A stretch of DNA of 64,000 nt, from contig VIIQ02000589.1 of assembly GCA_007449985.2 (NCBI GenBank), positions 434,001 to 498,000 of the forward strand. The letters are read 5' to 3'. Source of the stretch: Desmodesmus armatus (taxonomy: Eukaryota; Chlorophyta; Chlorophyceae; Sphaeropleales; Scenedesmaceae). The position numbers and the translations under genes are program-made. Every line of letters starts with the position of its first letter. Within the stretch, counting starts at the first letter, position 1. Of this stretch, positions 1 through 11,283 are shown in pieces. The notes beneath the pieces are model-generated. The model was not told the DNA's origin. It searched no databases and saw nothing but the letters and a program-made list of their open reading frames with translations.

Positions 1-717
1 GGCATGCAGAACACACTTGATGATTGCATCGTCTGTCATCAAGCTTAGTGTCTCACACACATCTGGGCTGGTGGCAGCACGGTTGAGGCTACTGCTGAGT
101 GGTACTGCTGTGGTGGTGCTTGTATGAGAGTGTACCTCGCATTCAGGCCCAGCTAATGGACAGCCAGAATCAGGGCAGCACAAGAGGCACCCCTCACTGC
201 ATCTTGGGGGGTGCCTGCCCACTACATCGTACACACAGCCTTCAGGAACAGGATACTGACCAGCCCAATGGCAGTACTATGCAGTACCAGGAACAGCGAT
301 ACATCACACTCACAACACAAAAGACATGATGCACACACGTTTGAAGGACCAGGCACACATGCAGTCTCTGGGTTGAGGTACTGCATACTATGCTTGCAAG
401 CAATAGGCAGCACACAGATGCACTCACAGGGTACACACACCCACATTTTGTTGCATTCTCAATTACAGACATAACCAGGGGTACGAATACACTGGTTAGT
501 ATATTAGTACCCTTGGACATAACCACATCATGAGGTACAAGTGCATCATATGACGCAAAAAAACAGAGGCGATTTCACGATCACGTGCTGCCAAACCCGT
601 CCAACCCACTCCAGGCATGCATTCACCTGCCCTGTATGAATGCTGCCTGATGCAGCAACAGTCCTGCCTGACGCAACATTCCAACATATCACACACCCAC
701 AACCTGACCTGGCCTGT
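1..717. other. 3' flank, no gene seen
   Basis: No convincing coding exon is visible on either strand. The stretch is CA-rich with short CACACA runs. It lies downstream of the minus-strand gene ending at 718 and probably holds its 3' UTR. Confidence 0.5.
463..467 (-). terminator. putative TGTAA polyadenylation signal
   Basis: TTACA on the plus strand reads TGTAA on the minus strand, about 250 nt past the stop codon at 718-720. TGTAA is the usual poly(A) signal of chlorophyte algae. A pentamer occurs often by chance, so only the position supports it. Confidence 0.35.
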
Positions 718-3700
718 CTATCGGCTGTGCACACGGCTGTGCTGATACGTATCGGTATACCACTCCTGTATGCCGATCCCCAAGTGTGGTATCCTGAGCA
801 CGTATGGCCAGCACAGGACGTGCGCCTTTGCAAGCTGCTCATAGCTCAGGCTGCCCACCAGCCAGCCACACATGACAGCCTGCATGACATACTCCTTCTG
901 CAGCAGTAGCTGCAGCCGCTCATAGAGCTGCTGCTGCTCCTCTAGCTCCTGCACACGGTCACCCAGGTCTGCTGAGCTGCTGCTGGGGCAGCTCAGCAGA
1001 CCAGCAGCAGCAGAGTTACTACTGGGCGGGAAAGCCTGGGGGAGAGCCTGCCAACAGCTTGTGCTGCAGGGGGCTGCAGGAGGTGCGGCCAGGGCAGCTT
1101 TCAAGCGGGCCTGTTCCGTCTGGATGCTCTTCATGAGGTTGAGGTACAGCTCCACGCCTGTGTTGTGCCACAATCAACAGCGATACATGCAGGCACAGCA
1201 GCCATTGGATGATGAGGTTTGCTGCTGAAGAGGCTGTCACCGAGGACAAAACATAATGTTGTAACAGCAGTGAAGTTACTGCTGCTGCACTGCCTTGCTG
1301 GCAAGGCCATCCAAGCACCACATCAGAATATTGGCCCTTAGAGAAGACACTGCATACACCCTCAATAGCACCAAGCAAACAGTGGACCCCTAAATGTACT
1401 GCTGATGTCATGAAGAATCGACTGTGCTTCTGCCCCTGCACTATACATTTGTATCACCCTGCCAATGGCACCTGTTGTCCACTGACCATAAAAAAACGTG
1501 GCTCGCGCACCTGTTGAGATTGCATAAGCCTGCTGCTCTGTGAGGCCGAGGTGTGGCGCCACCTGCAGCGTGTGCTGAGTGGCAGCCTCCTGATGGGAGG
1601 GGTCCGACTGCAGCGTGTCCAAGTTGAAGCTCTGCAGCTGAGCTATCACATCTGCCTTCCCCAGTACTATAAGGCAGGCGATTTCTTGATAATACCTGCA
1701 GGTGATGCATACAGAACACCGGGGGCCCCGAAGGTCACTGTACGTGTAAGGCAGTTACCCTTGGTAGCGCACGGAGACTTTGAACTGTAGTCAAGCACCG
1801 TGCTAGGCAACTGCGCAACCAGCGTACGCATTGCGCCTAGCCAGTCAGGTGATATGCTGCATTGCATGCAGCAGGCACAGACACTGTTGTCATGTGCAGA
1901 AACCCGACCTGCCCCCCACCCCACTTCATCCACTTCTTCTTCTTCATTATGTCAAGGGGGGCGGACCCCTCCAAGTGGCCACACACGCAACAGCCGAGTA
2001 AACCAGACTGCCGGGAACCCGATGCAGAGCTTCATACCGATGAGGGACGCCTAAAACCCCTATTACGGGAGACCTCTTTACCCAGAGTCATCCCACGTGC
2101 CACCCACTCAACCAGACTGTGCGCACGTGGTGTTCACATCATCTGCGAGCGTGTTTGCTATGAGCGCTGTGCAGCCTCATCTGCATGTCTGGTGAGTGCA
2201 TGTGTGATGCAGCGCAGCAACTCCAAGTCTAGCAGTCACAACAGTGACAGACCCAGAAGCTCCTGCCATAGCGCTACAGCTGCAGCAGCGTCTGGTCTGG
2301 ACAGTTTAGCAGTTTTTCTTTGAAGGTTCCCAGGGGAGCCGCACCCCCCACCGGTTGGCCTCACACATCTCAGCCGAGTAAAACCAACTGGCGGGGGCTG
2401 GAGGCAAAGCCTCTCGTGATCAGGGACGCCTAACACACCCTATGCCAGGAAGTGCCCAGCGCCCGGACCAAAAAAGGCATGGGGACGGCCTAGCTGTATG
2501 CAGCGCTGCTCACCTGTCTTGGCTGTCCTTGATTGCCTGAGCTGCCTCTGGCGCCATGATTTCCACCTGCAGCCTGACCAGCTGACGGCTCAGCTGCCCT
2601 ATTGACTGCCGCACCTGCCGCGCCAGCTGCTCGGCAGTCATGTCTGCCATGCCGGCTGCATACAGCCGTGGGGTGTGCTGCAGGATCATCCTGAGGCACA
2701 GCGAGGGCGGATGCAGCAGAACAGGGAGCGCAGGATTGAAGCTGACTGTCAGATGGCGAGGCCTCAATACTGTGGTTGGTGCTGCAGGGAGGCAGACGGC
2801 CAGACAGGCCCAGCAATGCAGTCTTTCAAAACACTAGAAGCACTGAGAAAAAAGGGGACAACAGGGTAAACGTTGCCAGGAACATGGGATTTGGAGTGTA
2901 TTGAGCAGCGAAGCACTGACTGCAGCACAGCACCGCTCAACAAACTCCCTTGTTGAAGGTCTTGCAGGTCGGCTGCCACAACCCCAGCTCTGCCGCTGCC
3001 CTTGGACAGGGACAGTTCAAAAGCTGGTGCTGCTACTACGGCTGCAAAGGACCTGGCCAGCTTTCCCAGCATGGGGTGCACTGCCTGGTCGCCCCAGCTG
3101 GGGATGCTCCCCACCGCCACCACATGTGCTGGCCACATGGGTTACACAGGACGGTGGTGGGTAGGTGGGTGGAAAGATGTTTGCCTCTGCACCATACCGT
3201 ATGGTGACTACCCAAGCCCGCAAGTCCTGCGGACTTGCAGAGGGCCCCTAACGAAAGTCATGGGGTGAGAGAGGGGTGGGGACATGCTGAACACTCTGTC
3301 TAACAAGGCACTGGTCCACTGCTGCTGCAGGTGTTGAGTTGAGGGGTGCAGACCTCTCTACTCCAATACCCACCACAGCCGTCCTCTTACTTACTTGAAG
3401 TGAGCCATGGGGTCTGAACGGGGTGATATGGTGCTGAAAGGCGTGTCTTCCAAGAAGCTGCTGGTGCTGCTGCTGGTGCTGCAGGACCCGACCCCTGCAT
3501 GCTCCAGCTGCTGCAGCAGAGAGTGTTCTGCGCTCAATAAGGACTGCAGCAGCTCTGCATGGTCCGGAGGCTCGCTGTCAGGGCTTGGTCCAGCAGAAGA
3601 AAGGCTGCTGAATGCCTGATACACACTGAAGACCTGCAGCCCCTCAGCTAGACACTGCATCAGCTGGTGGTGTGACTGGTAGAGACGGTGTCGCTCTGTG

Positions 3701-3789
3701 AGTTCATCCAGCCTGTGCTGCAGGTTTGCCACCTGCTTTGACAACTGCTTGACCTGCTTAGCCTCAAGCTTTTGTCTGGTCTGACCCAT
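718..3789 (-). CDS. coiled-coil protein, function unknown (partial exon model)
   Basis: Four minus-strand exons look coding. Exon 1 (3789-3395) starts with a real ATG (MGQTRQKLEAKQVKQL) and encodes a Lys/Gln/Leu-rich helix of about 60 residues, bZIP-like in spacing but without a clear basic region. A second exon (about 2781-2514) contains MADMTAEQLARQVRQSIGQL, another helix. A third (about 1660-1511) contains VIAQLQSFNLDTLQ. The last (about 1157-718) contains ELYLNLMKSIQTEQ, a second coiled coil and LLLQKEYVMQ, then a stop at 718-720. Donors are GTAAGT, GTGAGC and GTGCGC. The phases of exons 1 and 2 do not join, so an exon is missing between 3395 and 2781 or a boundary is wrong. The overall plan (coiled coil, short helical blocks, coiled coil) recalls uncharacterised chlorophyte bZIP-like proteins; no function is claimed. 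Confidence 0.5.
1961..2450. repeat. pair of diverged direct repeats, about 110 bp each
   Basis: Copies at about 1961-2070 and 2333-2450 share, in order, AGCCGAGTAAA, a CAGACTG/CCAACTG block, a short variable part and a shared AGGGACGCCTAA with an A/C-rich tail. They are about 260 bp apart in an intron of the minus-strand coiled-coil gene. No terminal inverted repeats or ORFs were found. Confidence 0.45.
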
Positions 3790-5081
3790 TGTAGATCATC
3801 AAGAGCTGACAGGTCAGCAATAGCGCCCGCACGACAGCCAGCTAACGTATGAAGGGTGTGTCAACCAGCGTGTTGACTACGGTACCCGAGGTTTGCCGCA
3901 CACACATGTGATGCTGTTGCGTTGTTTGGTGCGAAATGTAACTTGGTAATGAGCGTATCAGAGTAGACAAGAGGGTGCGGTGACCTCCACACCTGTCCAG
4001 ACCAGCAGGTGGTATAATGGTAAGCCGTACTGTTACAACAATATGATTACAATGGCGGGGCGGTCTTTCCTGGGCCACAAAGTAGTGATAAGCTCGTTCT
4101 TGCAAGGAAAGTGTCAATTGGCTGAAAGGGTTTATGATGTGGTCAACATAAGGTTGACGCTGACCAAGGGTTTATGATATGGACATGGTCATGGTCAAAG
4201 CAGGGCTCCCTTCCGTCCGCGTACCCGTCGAAGTAAGGGGCAGGCAGCCCAGTTTCCGTGGCCCTACGTAACTTTATGTCAACTGCCAGCATGCATCATC
4301 TGCTCTTGTCATGTGCTTCAGGGCTTTTCAGGGCCTTTTTTTTCCGAAGGGCTGCCCGGTCAGCCCCTTGATTTTTCACAGGGATGCATCCCGGTCTGCT
4401 CACAGCCACCGGCCGTTTTCAAAGGGATGCCCGGTGGCCCCCCAAAATTTTCACAGGGATACCAGAACATGGCCATTTGCCCCTACATGTGTAGTGGTAT
4501 ATTTGCAATGGTATATAAGGCTTGAACATCACTTTGGCGGAACGGTTCGTTGAACAAACAGTGTTTAAGGCAACAACCCCCCTCCTACAGCCCCCCCCCC
4601 TCCTACATACTGATCAGTACTACATACAGTACTTGCACTCTCCCTGGCGTGTTGACATGCTGCTGCAGCAAAATGCGGGTCACGCGCCACACTTTTCAGC
4701 ATTATGAAAGTCATTCTTAGCCTCTTCTGGTCGTTCATAGCCTCTTCATTGGCAGATTCCCGAAGTTTGTACTTGATCTGTAGCAGATCAAACAGCCCCA
4801 GAAGCCCCGCAGGGGGCGTTTCGGGAAAACGCCCCGTTCTGACCGGAAACAATGTCTAAAATTCACCGGGATGCCCGTTTTGCTGCCGGCAAACCCACCG
4901 GGACTCATCCCTGTGACTCCTGTGCCAAACCCTCTTTTGACCGGTTTTCCCGTTCAGCACTGCCAATTTTGACTGTGGATTGGGGCTCCAAAAGCCCATT
5001 TCACCGGGATCCCGGCCGGGCTGAAAAGCCCTGATGTGCTTGGTGCATAGCACAGCTGGCACTCCCTATGTCCACACATAC
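3790..5081. other. gene-free region with local repeats
   Basis: No exon with good splice sites and protein-like composition was found. The motif TTCAC(A/C)GGGAT occurs at about 4377, 4451, 4863 and 5001. Runs of T and A are unlike the neighbouring genes. Probably a decayed repetitive element plus the 5' flank of the minus-strand gene. Confidence 0.4.
4813..4835. repeat. perfect hairpin, 9-bp stem
   Basis: GGGGCGTTT and AAACGCCCC are exact reverse complements separated by 5 nt. It sits inside the repeat-rich block near two TTCAC(A/C)GGGAT motifs. No T-run follows, so it is not a terminator. Confidence 0.6.
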
Positions 5082-5797
5082 ACTTGCTGGACTTGTAAGG
5101 CAGGGGGGCTGTCTGCCCCCCTGGACCCCCGCCACCGGTACTGTTGTGCTGCAAGAGAGACAGCAGCACCACACACATACACTTGCTGGACCTGTAAGGC
5201 AGGGGGGCTAGCCGCCCCCCTTGCCCCCGCGATTACTGCCTGTCTTGCTGCACAACATTCATTCAGGCACTTGCTGGTCCTGCAAGGCAGGGGGGCTAGC
5301 CGCCCCCCTTGCCCCCCGCGATCACTTCGAAGTGTTGCTGCACTACAGTCAATGCCGGCGGGGGTCCAGGGGGGCAGACAGCCCCCCTGCCTTACAGGTC
5401 CAGCAAGTGTATGTGTGTGGTGCTGCTGTCTCTCTTGCAGCACAACAGTACTGTTGGCGGGGGTCCAGGGGGGCAGACAGCCCCCCTGCCTTACAGGTCC
5501 AGCAAGTGTAAGTGTGTGGTGCTGCTGTCTCTCTTGCAGCACAACAGTACTGGTGGCGGGGCTCCAGGGGGGCAGACAGCCCCCCTACCTTACAGGTCCA
5601 GCAAGTGTAAGTGTGTGGTGCTGCTGTCTCTCTTGCAGCACAACAGTACTGGTGGCGGGGGTCCAGGGGGGCAGACAGCCCCCCTGCCTTACAGGTCCAG
5701 CAAGTGTAAGTGTGTGGTGCTGCTGTCTCTCTTGCAGCACAACAGTACTGGTGGCGGGGGTCCAGGGGGGCAGACAGCCCCCCTGCCTTGCAGCTTC
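5082..5797. repeat. 99-bp satellite array with an orientation switch
   Basis: Units starting ACTTGCTGGA lie at 5082, 5181 and 5269 on the plus strand. From about 5335 the same unit continues as its reverse complement, with starts of GCGGGGGTCC (or one-base variants) at 5358, 5457, 5556, 5655 and 5754, exactly 99 bp apart. Each unit carries a G6-N7-C6 hairpin. The perfect palindrome CACTTCGAAGTG (5323-5334) sits at the switch. Because 99 is divisible by three, all frames stay open for long distances, producing spurious ORFs of up to 260 codons. Confidence 0.9.
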
Positions 5798-6344
5798 ATG
5801 TTTTGATGCAACATAAGGCAGTAAAGTGTAGATGCTTGCAAGAACACGTGGAAAACGATCTTCAATTTGTCGACATAACCAGTAGATCGCCATCACCAAG
5901 CGGCCTGCCCGCGGCCATGCTACAGTCTGCGCTAGACAACGAATTACATCCCTGATACGTCTTGTGTTGGTCTTCTTTGTCTATTTGCAGTGCCTTCTTT
6001 GCGTACATGTAGCAGTTCGATGTCCACGACGCTACGGCCTCTGCCATCCGGCCTGCTCCGACCGTGCTGCAGCCCGAATTTGCAAACGAGCTTGACATAC
6101 AATCATACAACCAGCCAGGTGCTCCAAGACCACAGCTGTCGCCACTCTTTTTCATAATAAACGGCGTTACACATTTTATTACACATTTTGTTACTCTTTT
6201 GCTCGGGCCACAGGCTCTCCGAAGGATTCTCCTTCTCCGAGGATATGGTTGACACTGACCAACCCTTGAGCCAGCAGAGGTCATGTCAGCAGATTAACAA
6301 GTCTGCAACCCCTCAAGCACTCCTGTTCCAGGCTGCGGCCCCAG
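5798..6344. other. 3' flank of the ARM-like gene
   Basis: No coding exon was found. The AT-rich stretch 6150-6200 contains a repeated ACACATTTT(A/G)TTA motif and two TGTAA signals for the minus-strand gene. The rest probably is 3' UTR and spacer next to the satellite. Confidence 0.4.
6167..6183 (-). terminator. two putative TGTAA polyadenylation signals
   Basis: TTACA at 6167-6171 and 6179-6183 reads as TGTAA on the minus strand, 160-180 nt past the ARM-like stop codon, within an AT-rich tandem duplication of about 12 bp. Confidence 0.5.
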
Positions 6345-9300
6345 TCAGACCCGTGCACGTGCTTTGACATCATCCAAAGCATGCAAAGCAGCACCCTTGG
6401 GGAACTCCACTAGCAGCTGCCTCATCTGATCATCTCTCAACCGCAACAGTGCCTGTGAGCCCTGCAGGCCCAGCCGACAGGGTATATAGGCAGCAACACA
6501 GTTAGCAGACATCGTGAGTGAGCATGCCACGCCTTCTCCAGCATGAACAGCGCCGATACATAACATGAACTGCCCATTGTACTGCCCATTGTACACAGCA
6601 GAGGTTACGTCATTCACTGGCTGGCCGGCTGGCTTGCTGATTGAGGTGAGGCTGGCGCACACATCAGACGGTGCCAGAGAGCATAGTTGACTCAGGCGCA
6701 CCTCTTCCAAAGCAGTGAGTTCTTCGGGTACCTCTGCCTGCTGAACGTACTGCTGCGCCTCACCCACCAACATGACTTGAGCAACCACAGCCTGCACCAA
6801 GGGACGTGCAGCAACATCCATCGTGCAGGCAGACATGCCCTGAGTGCAATCATGTGCTGGCGTGCACCAACTGGGTTGGGACAAGTCACGTGTGGGTGTG
6901 CGTCACTTCCAACTCACGGCCTCTTGACAGCTTTTGGTAGCGGCGACGGCTAACCGCAAGGACCTTAAGGTGATGTAAGATGCATCTTACATGCAAAACA
7001 GCAATGCTTGGCACTTCGGCGCAACAACATGTACAGGCACACCTACCTTGGGGTGAGCGCAACAAGTTGCTGCAGGACCTTACACAAGGCTGGTCAACAA
7101 ACCAACTCACTTGTCAACTGGGCCGCATGCCCCCTCACCTTGGCTGCCCGCCTGAGTTGCGTGTTCTTGCTGTCACTTGCCAGCTGCACAAGCGCTGGCA
7201 GGCAGCCGTACGCAGCCACTGTGTAGCAGTCAGCATTGTCACCAGCCACAAGGAACTCCAGACACACACATGTGTGCGCAAGCAGCCGCTCTGTTTCCGG
7301 CGTCAGCACCAGCTTGCTGCTGCCCTTCTTGCCCCCTGCCTTGCCTTTCTTGCCTGCACAGCACAACCAGCACAGCATAGCTCCACGCCATGAACAGTCC
7401 ACCCAAACAGTCCACGCTCAACCTCACCAGCACACTCACTCTCTGTTCAAGCTGTGCATGGTGGCGCCATGACGCGCATCCCACAAGCAGAGCTTTCTCA
7501 GTGCAGTGTCAGCAGCCGCAGGCTGCCACGATTCATCCCCACTAACACGAACATTTTTTCACACCGTAGGGCTGTGCAACAACCTCACCAGGTGCTGCTG
7601 CCAGCTGTTGGATTGTGGTGTTGATCAGCACCGCCAGCCGGGACGCTGCCAGCCTGTCACTGGCCGCCTCCCTCAGGTGTGGCAGCTGTACCAGCTGCGC
7701 CAGCAGGCCTGCAGCAGCGGCGCGCGTCTCCACAGACACTGGCGTCTCCCACTTCAGCGCTGTGCTGTTGATGCTTAGGGGCTGTGCGCGGACAGCAGGG
7801 CCACAGCTGCGGGGCTGCAGTAAGGACGATGCCTGCATAGAGTGACCGGCATGATGGCAGTGAGCAACAGCCAACTTGTGGACGATGTGGGTTCAACGTG
7901 GGAACTTTCTTTCTTTCAACCCAAGCTGAAGAGCGCGAGGAGTGTGCATGTGTGGTACAGTGTGGGTGGTGCTGCCAACGTAACACATTGGGCGGGAGCA
8001 GACGAAGTCAGCCTTGGCGGCACTGCGTCTGAGAGTACCTCACCCACAGTGCAGAGCATCAATGATAAGTCAAAAGTATGCACAGTGTGTCATCGTTCCA
8101 ACACCCGAAAAGGCGTCAGCCTGCGTACCTTATTGCATGGGGCAAAGCCAGTCATGCTCTGCTTCATGCAGCCCAGCTGGCTCTTTGAGCGCACTGTTGG
8201 GCTGCTGGCATCTGCACCCGTGCTGCTGGGGTTGCTGTGAGCTGCTATGGCTTCGCCCTCAGCAACACTCAGGATCCGCAGGGACCTAGCATGCAGCAAA
8301 GCACACATCCAGATCACAGGAAGAAATGTCAGGTTCACAGGGGCGACATACAAGGGAGCTGCTACACTGCAGGCTTTACAGATGCAGTAGCTGCATCAGC
8401 ATAAGAACAGTAACAGGTGCTGATCAAGCACATGCCTACAAGAGCATGCAGCTGGATTCAAGACAAGAACAGACCACGTGGGACCTACTTCCTGCGGGTC
8501 TTGTGCATGCCCTGCTGCTGCTCGTCTGCTGGCTCCTTCAAAGCTGCGCCCTCCCCTTCCAGCACATCCACAGCACCTGACCGGCTGCGCTGCTCACTGA
8601 CCCGCACATGCTGGCTGCTGTTGCTGCTGGCCCCGCCGCTGCCTGCACTGCCTGAGCCCACACGGATGCTGTTGGTGCGGGGGTGGGGTGAGCGGACTGC
8701 GGGCTCGTCACCAGCGCCTGGGGCTGTGGTGTGCTGACCATGTGGTGACTGCGGTTGGGCCTGCTGGAGCTGCTGCTGCTCCCAGGCCATGACTGTGCCT
8801 GGAGGGGGTCCTAACAGGTCCACCACCTTCTGGACAGCACCTGCAGGCAACAATACAGCCAGGCGCGGGTCACACAGAGGACCGTTTGGAGGCTCCTGCT
8901 GTAAAACACCTATAACACCCAGGTGGCAAGCGACCATTTGATAGTTGTGGTGCCCCAGCAAGTGCTGCGCACATAAGTCTCCCGGCAGCAACAGCTGCAC
9001 ATGCAAGACTTTCACATGCTGCCGCATCACGTTGCCATGGGGGCTTGATGACCTTCAAACATGTTCGCTAAGAGCCGAAGCAGCAGTGACTCCTCTGAGA
9101 CCCTTGGCAGAGGCCGTCTCCGTGGCACTGACCACTGGTCTTGGCAAGTGCCGTGAACGTAATAGGAAGACACCACGATAAGCTCCTTGCACTGACCTGG
9201 TGACTGCCCCAGCTTGCCGCACAAGGTAGGTGCTGTCAGACACAGTGCTAGGAGGCAGCTGGCCCCAGCACCCACAGCTGCAGCGCTCTTGTGGGCAGCT

Positions 9301-10976
9301 GTTGCTGCCAGCAGGGCTTCTAGCACACCAGCTTCTGCCGCATCTGCTGCCAACACCTCACGCTGCATGCAGGGTGGCATTGAACACTGTTGGCCTCAAT
9401 GTTGAATTGCTGGGACTGACAGCAGCTCACAGTCATACATGTGTGTATATGCAGTGACTGGCAACCAGTACAAAGGAGCCTATGCAAGCACCGGCCACAG
9501 CGCGGTGTGCCAGCATAGCTGTTTGGCACGCAGCTCAGTGTTTTGCACATCAGGCACACTGATGTGTCGGGCTGGCGACGGCTGGGATGCAGCTACTTGA
9601 GACACCCGTCACGGCCATGCAACAGTTGCAGATCATGTACAAGGACCTACTCACCCCTGTCACTAGCTGCTGAATGCAAGCTGCTGTGTGGATAGCTGTT
9701 GCATGGTCTTTGGAAACTTCATGGCTGTAGTTCAACAGGTTGGCATAGGTGCCCCATGGGATAGCACCTGCCAGGGCCTTCAGCAGGACCGACAGGCTCT
9801 GCAGCAGCAAAAGCGTAGTAAGCATGTCGGACACGCTGAGAGTGGCCAAGCAGCACAGTGGGGTCCCGTCACTGCGCCCTGCTGCATTCATGCAGCAGTG
9901 CTGGCTACTGTTTTTCCTGCGATTCAACGCGCCCACGTCTCCTGTAATAATGCTGCCTTTTTGCTGTTGCTCCCCATGTGGTGCTGCTCCCCAACTGGTC
10001 ACTCAAGTCTGTAGGGCTGCTATGGTGGCAGCCAGCATGTCGCGCTCATAGGCCAGCAGCCAGGGCAGCTGCTCAGTGTGCTGGCACCTACCGTTGGGCT
10101 GCTTGCCAAGCAGGACAGCAGTGCTGTGCCATTCCTGGGAGCTGCGGCTGGGTTTGTTAGGCAGCGGTGCAGCACGTGGCAGCAGGGTGCACCACTTGCA
10201 CCGCTTGCCTTGGCTTTTACCACCTGCTCCCTGCCCGCATCATCAGCACACAGCGACAGCAGCAGGCCTGCAGGACAGGGCGCACACAACTGTGACTGAC
10301 AGGATGCATGCATGCAGTACAAGTCTTGACCTTGAGTTGGACAGCATGTGCGCGCGCATCAACCTTGTGTCAGGTTAGGCATCTGCTGCAGCAGCAGGAC
10401 TTTGTGATGTTTCTGCCGCAGGTTACGTATGGCCGGGTATCCCTGTCATCGATTGTCATACCTGCTGCTGTGGACTTGTCTGCTGGTAGTGCTGTGCTGT
10501 TGCTGAGCACATCCAGGCAGGTTGTGACCACACCAGAGGCCAGCACCTCTGCTGCACCATCCTCGCCGCGCTGACTGTGGTACCACAGCAGCAGCCCAGC
10601 CTCTTGCTGCGCAGGCAGGGCAGGCGGGATGTCACACAGGACACACTGCTTGCAACAGCTGCTGTGCCTCTGCTTGCTGATTGCTGCTGTGACCTTTTTC
10701 AGCTCAGACACCTACCTTTGTCAAGGGCCCAGAGCCACTTTTCTGCAGATACAAACACACATAGGACATAAGGTTGAGACGGCTGCACTGCTCAGTGTGA
10801 TCAACGTGCTGGTGACCAAGAGCACTGCAAGCGCTCAGCGCCGCTGCACTCCAATGTTTTTTGCAACTCACCCAACAAGCAGCCAGCTGCACAACATCGT
10901 CCTTGATAGGGCTTTTAGAGGTAGCATACTGCGCAGTGTGAGCAGCAATCTGTTCTGCCTGTGTTGGGGCTGCCAT
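6345..10976 (-). CDS. ARM/HEAT-repeat-like protein, 13 exons
   Basis: Exons on the minus strand: 10976-10872, 10742-10716, 10606-10462, 10267-10092, 9798-9655, 9362-9197, 8840-8489, 8285-8129, 7832-7589, 7353-7139, 7069-7047, 6963-6918 and 6791-6345. All phases join, giving about 748 residues from ATG (MAAPTQAEQIAAHTAQYATS) to TGA. The product is almost wholly alpha-helical, with ARM-like repeats (VAAYGCLPALVQLASDSKNT, VLEALLAATAAHKSAAAVGA), a Ser/Gly/Gln-rich linker around residues 290-370 and a Lys/Gly-rich patch (GKKGKAGGKKG). ARM solenoids bind protein partners; no catalytic motif was seen and I cannot name a family member. Exons of 27 and 23 nt are unusually short but keep frame. The last exon may hide an intron between 6612 and 6460. 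A divergent OPR-like gene starts 307 bp upstream. Confidence 0.7.
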
Positions 10977-11283
10977 GTGGCCATGTGGTGTGGGCGCTGG
11001 TGCTGCTCAGTAGTGCTGTTGCTGTTGCTGTTGCCTGCAACAACGTGAACCCACTCAAGGTGTCTGACTACCTGCTTCACAACCCTTCAAAGCTAAATTT
11101 TGTTATTTCAGCAGTAGAAGTGCGACGCACTGCGTACTTGTCACAATTTCGAATGAGATGGACATGAACGACTGAAAGCATGAACGCCAACATCCTTCCG
11201 ACGCTAAGGATCATGGCGGAACACCATTTTTGCGTGATCTGGGTACATCCTTTGCTTGGATATGCTGTGTCTCATGTTCTGAG
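10977..11283. promoter_or_regulatory. divergent intergenic region, ARM-like / OPR-like
   Basis: 307 bp separate the ATG of the minus-strand ARM-like gene from the first in-frame ATG of the plus-strand OPR-like gene. It must hold both 5' UTRs and core promoters. No TATA box was evident. Confidence 0.5.

Noticed and set aside
4008..4075. tRNA-like D-arm (GGTGGTATAATGGTAAGC)
   Set aside because: No anticodon stem, T-arm or acceptor stem can be paired at the right distances.
5082..5797. Regular repeats suggestive of a CRISPR array
   Set aside because: Whole units are repeated without unique spacers, orientation flips, and the context is eukaryotic.
5034..5816. 260-codon Cys-rich open frame and several long antisense frames in the same region
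   Set aside because: They are produced by the 99-bp (33-codon) satellite period, which leaves every frame open. No start context, splice sites or known domain.
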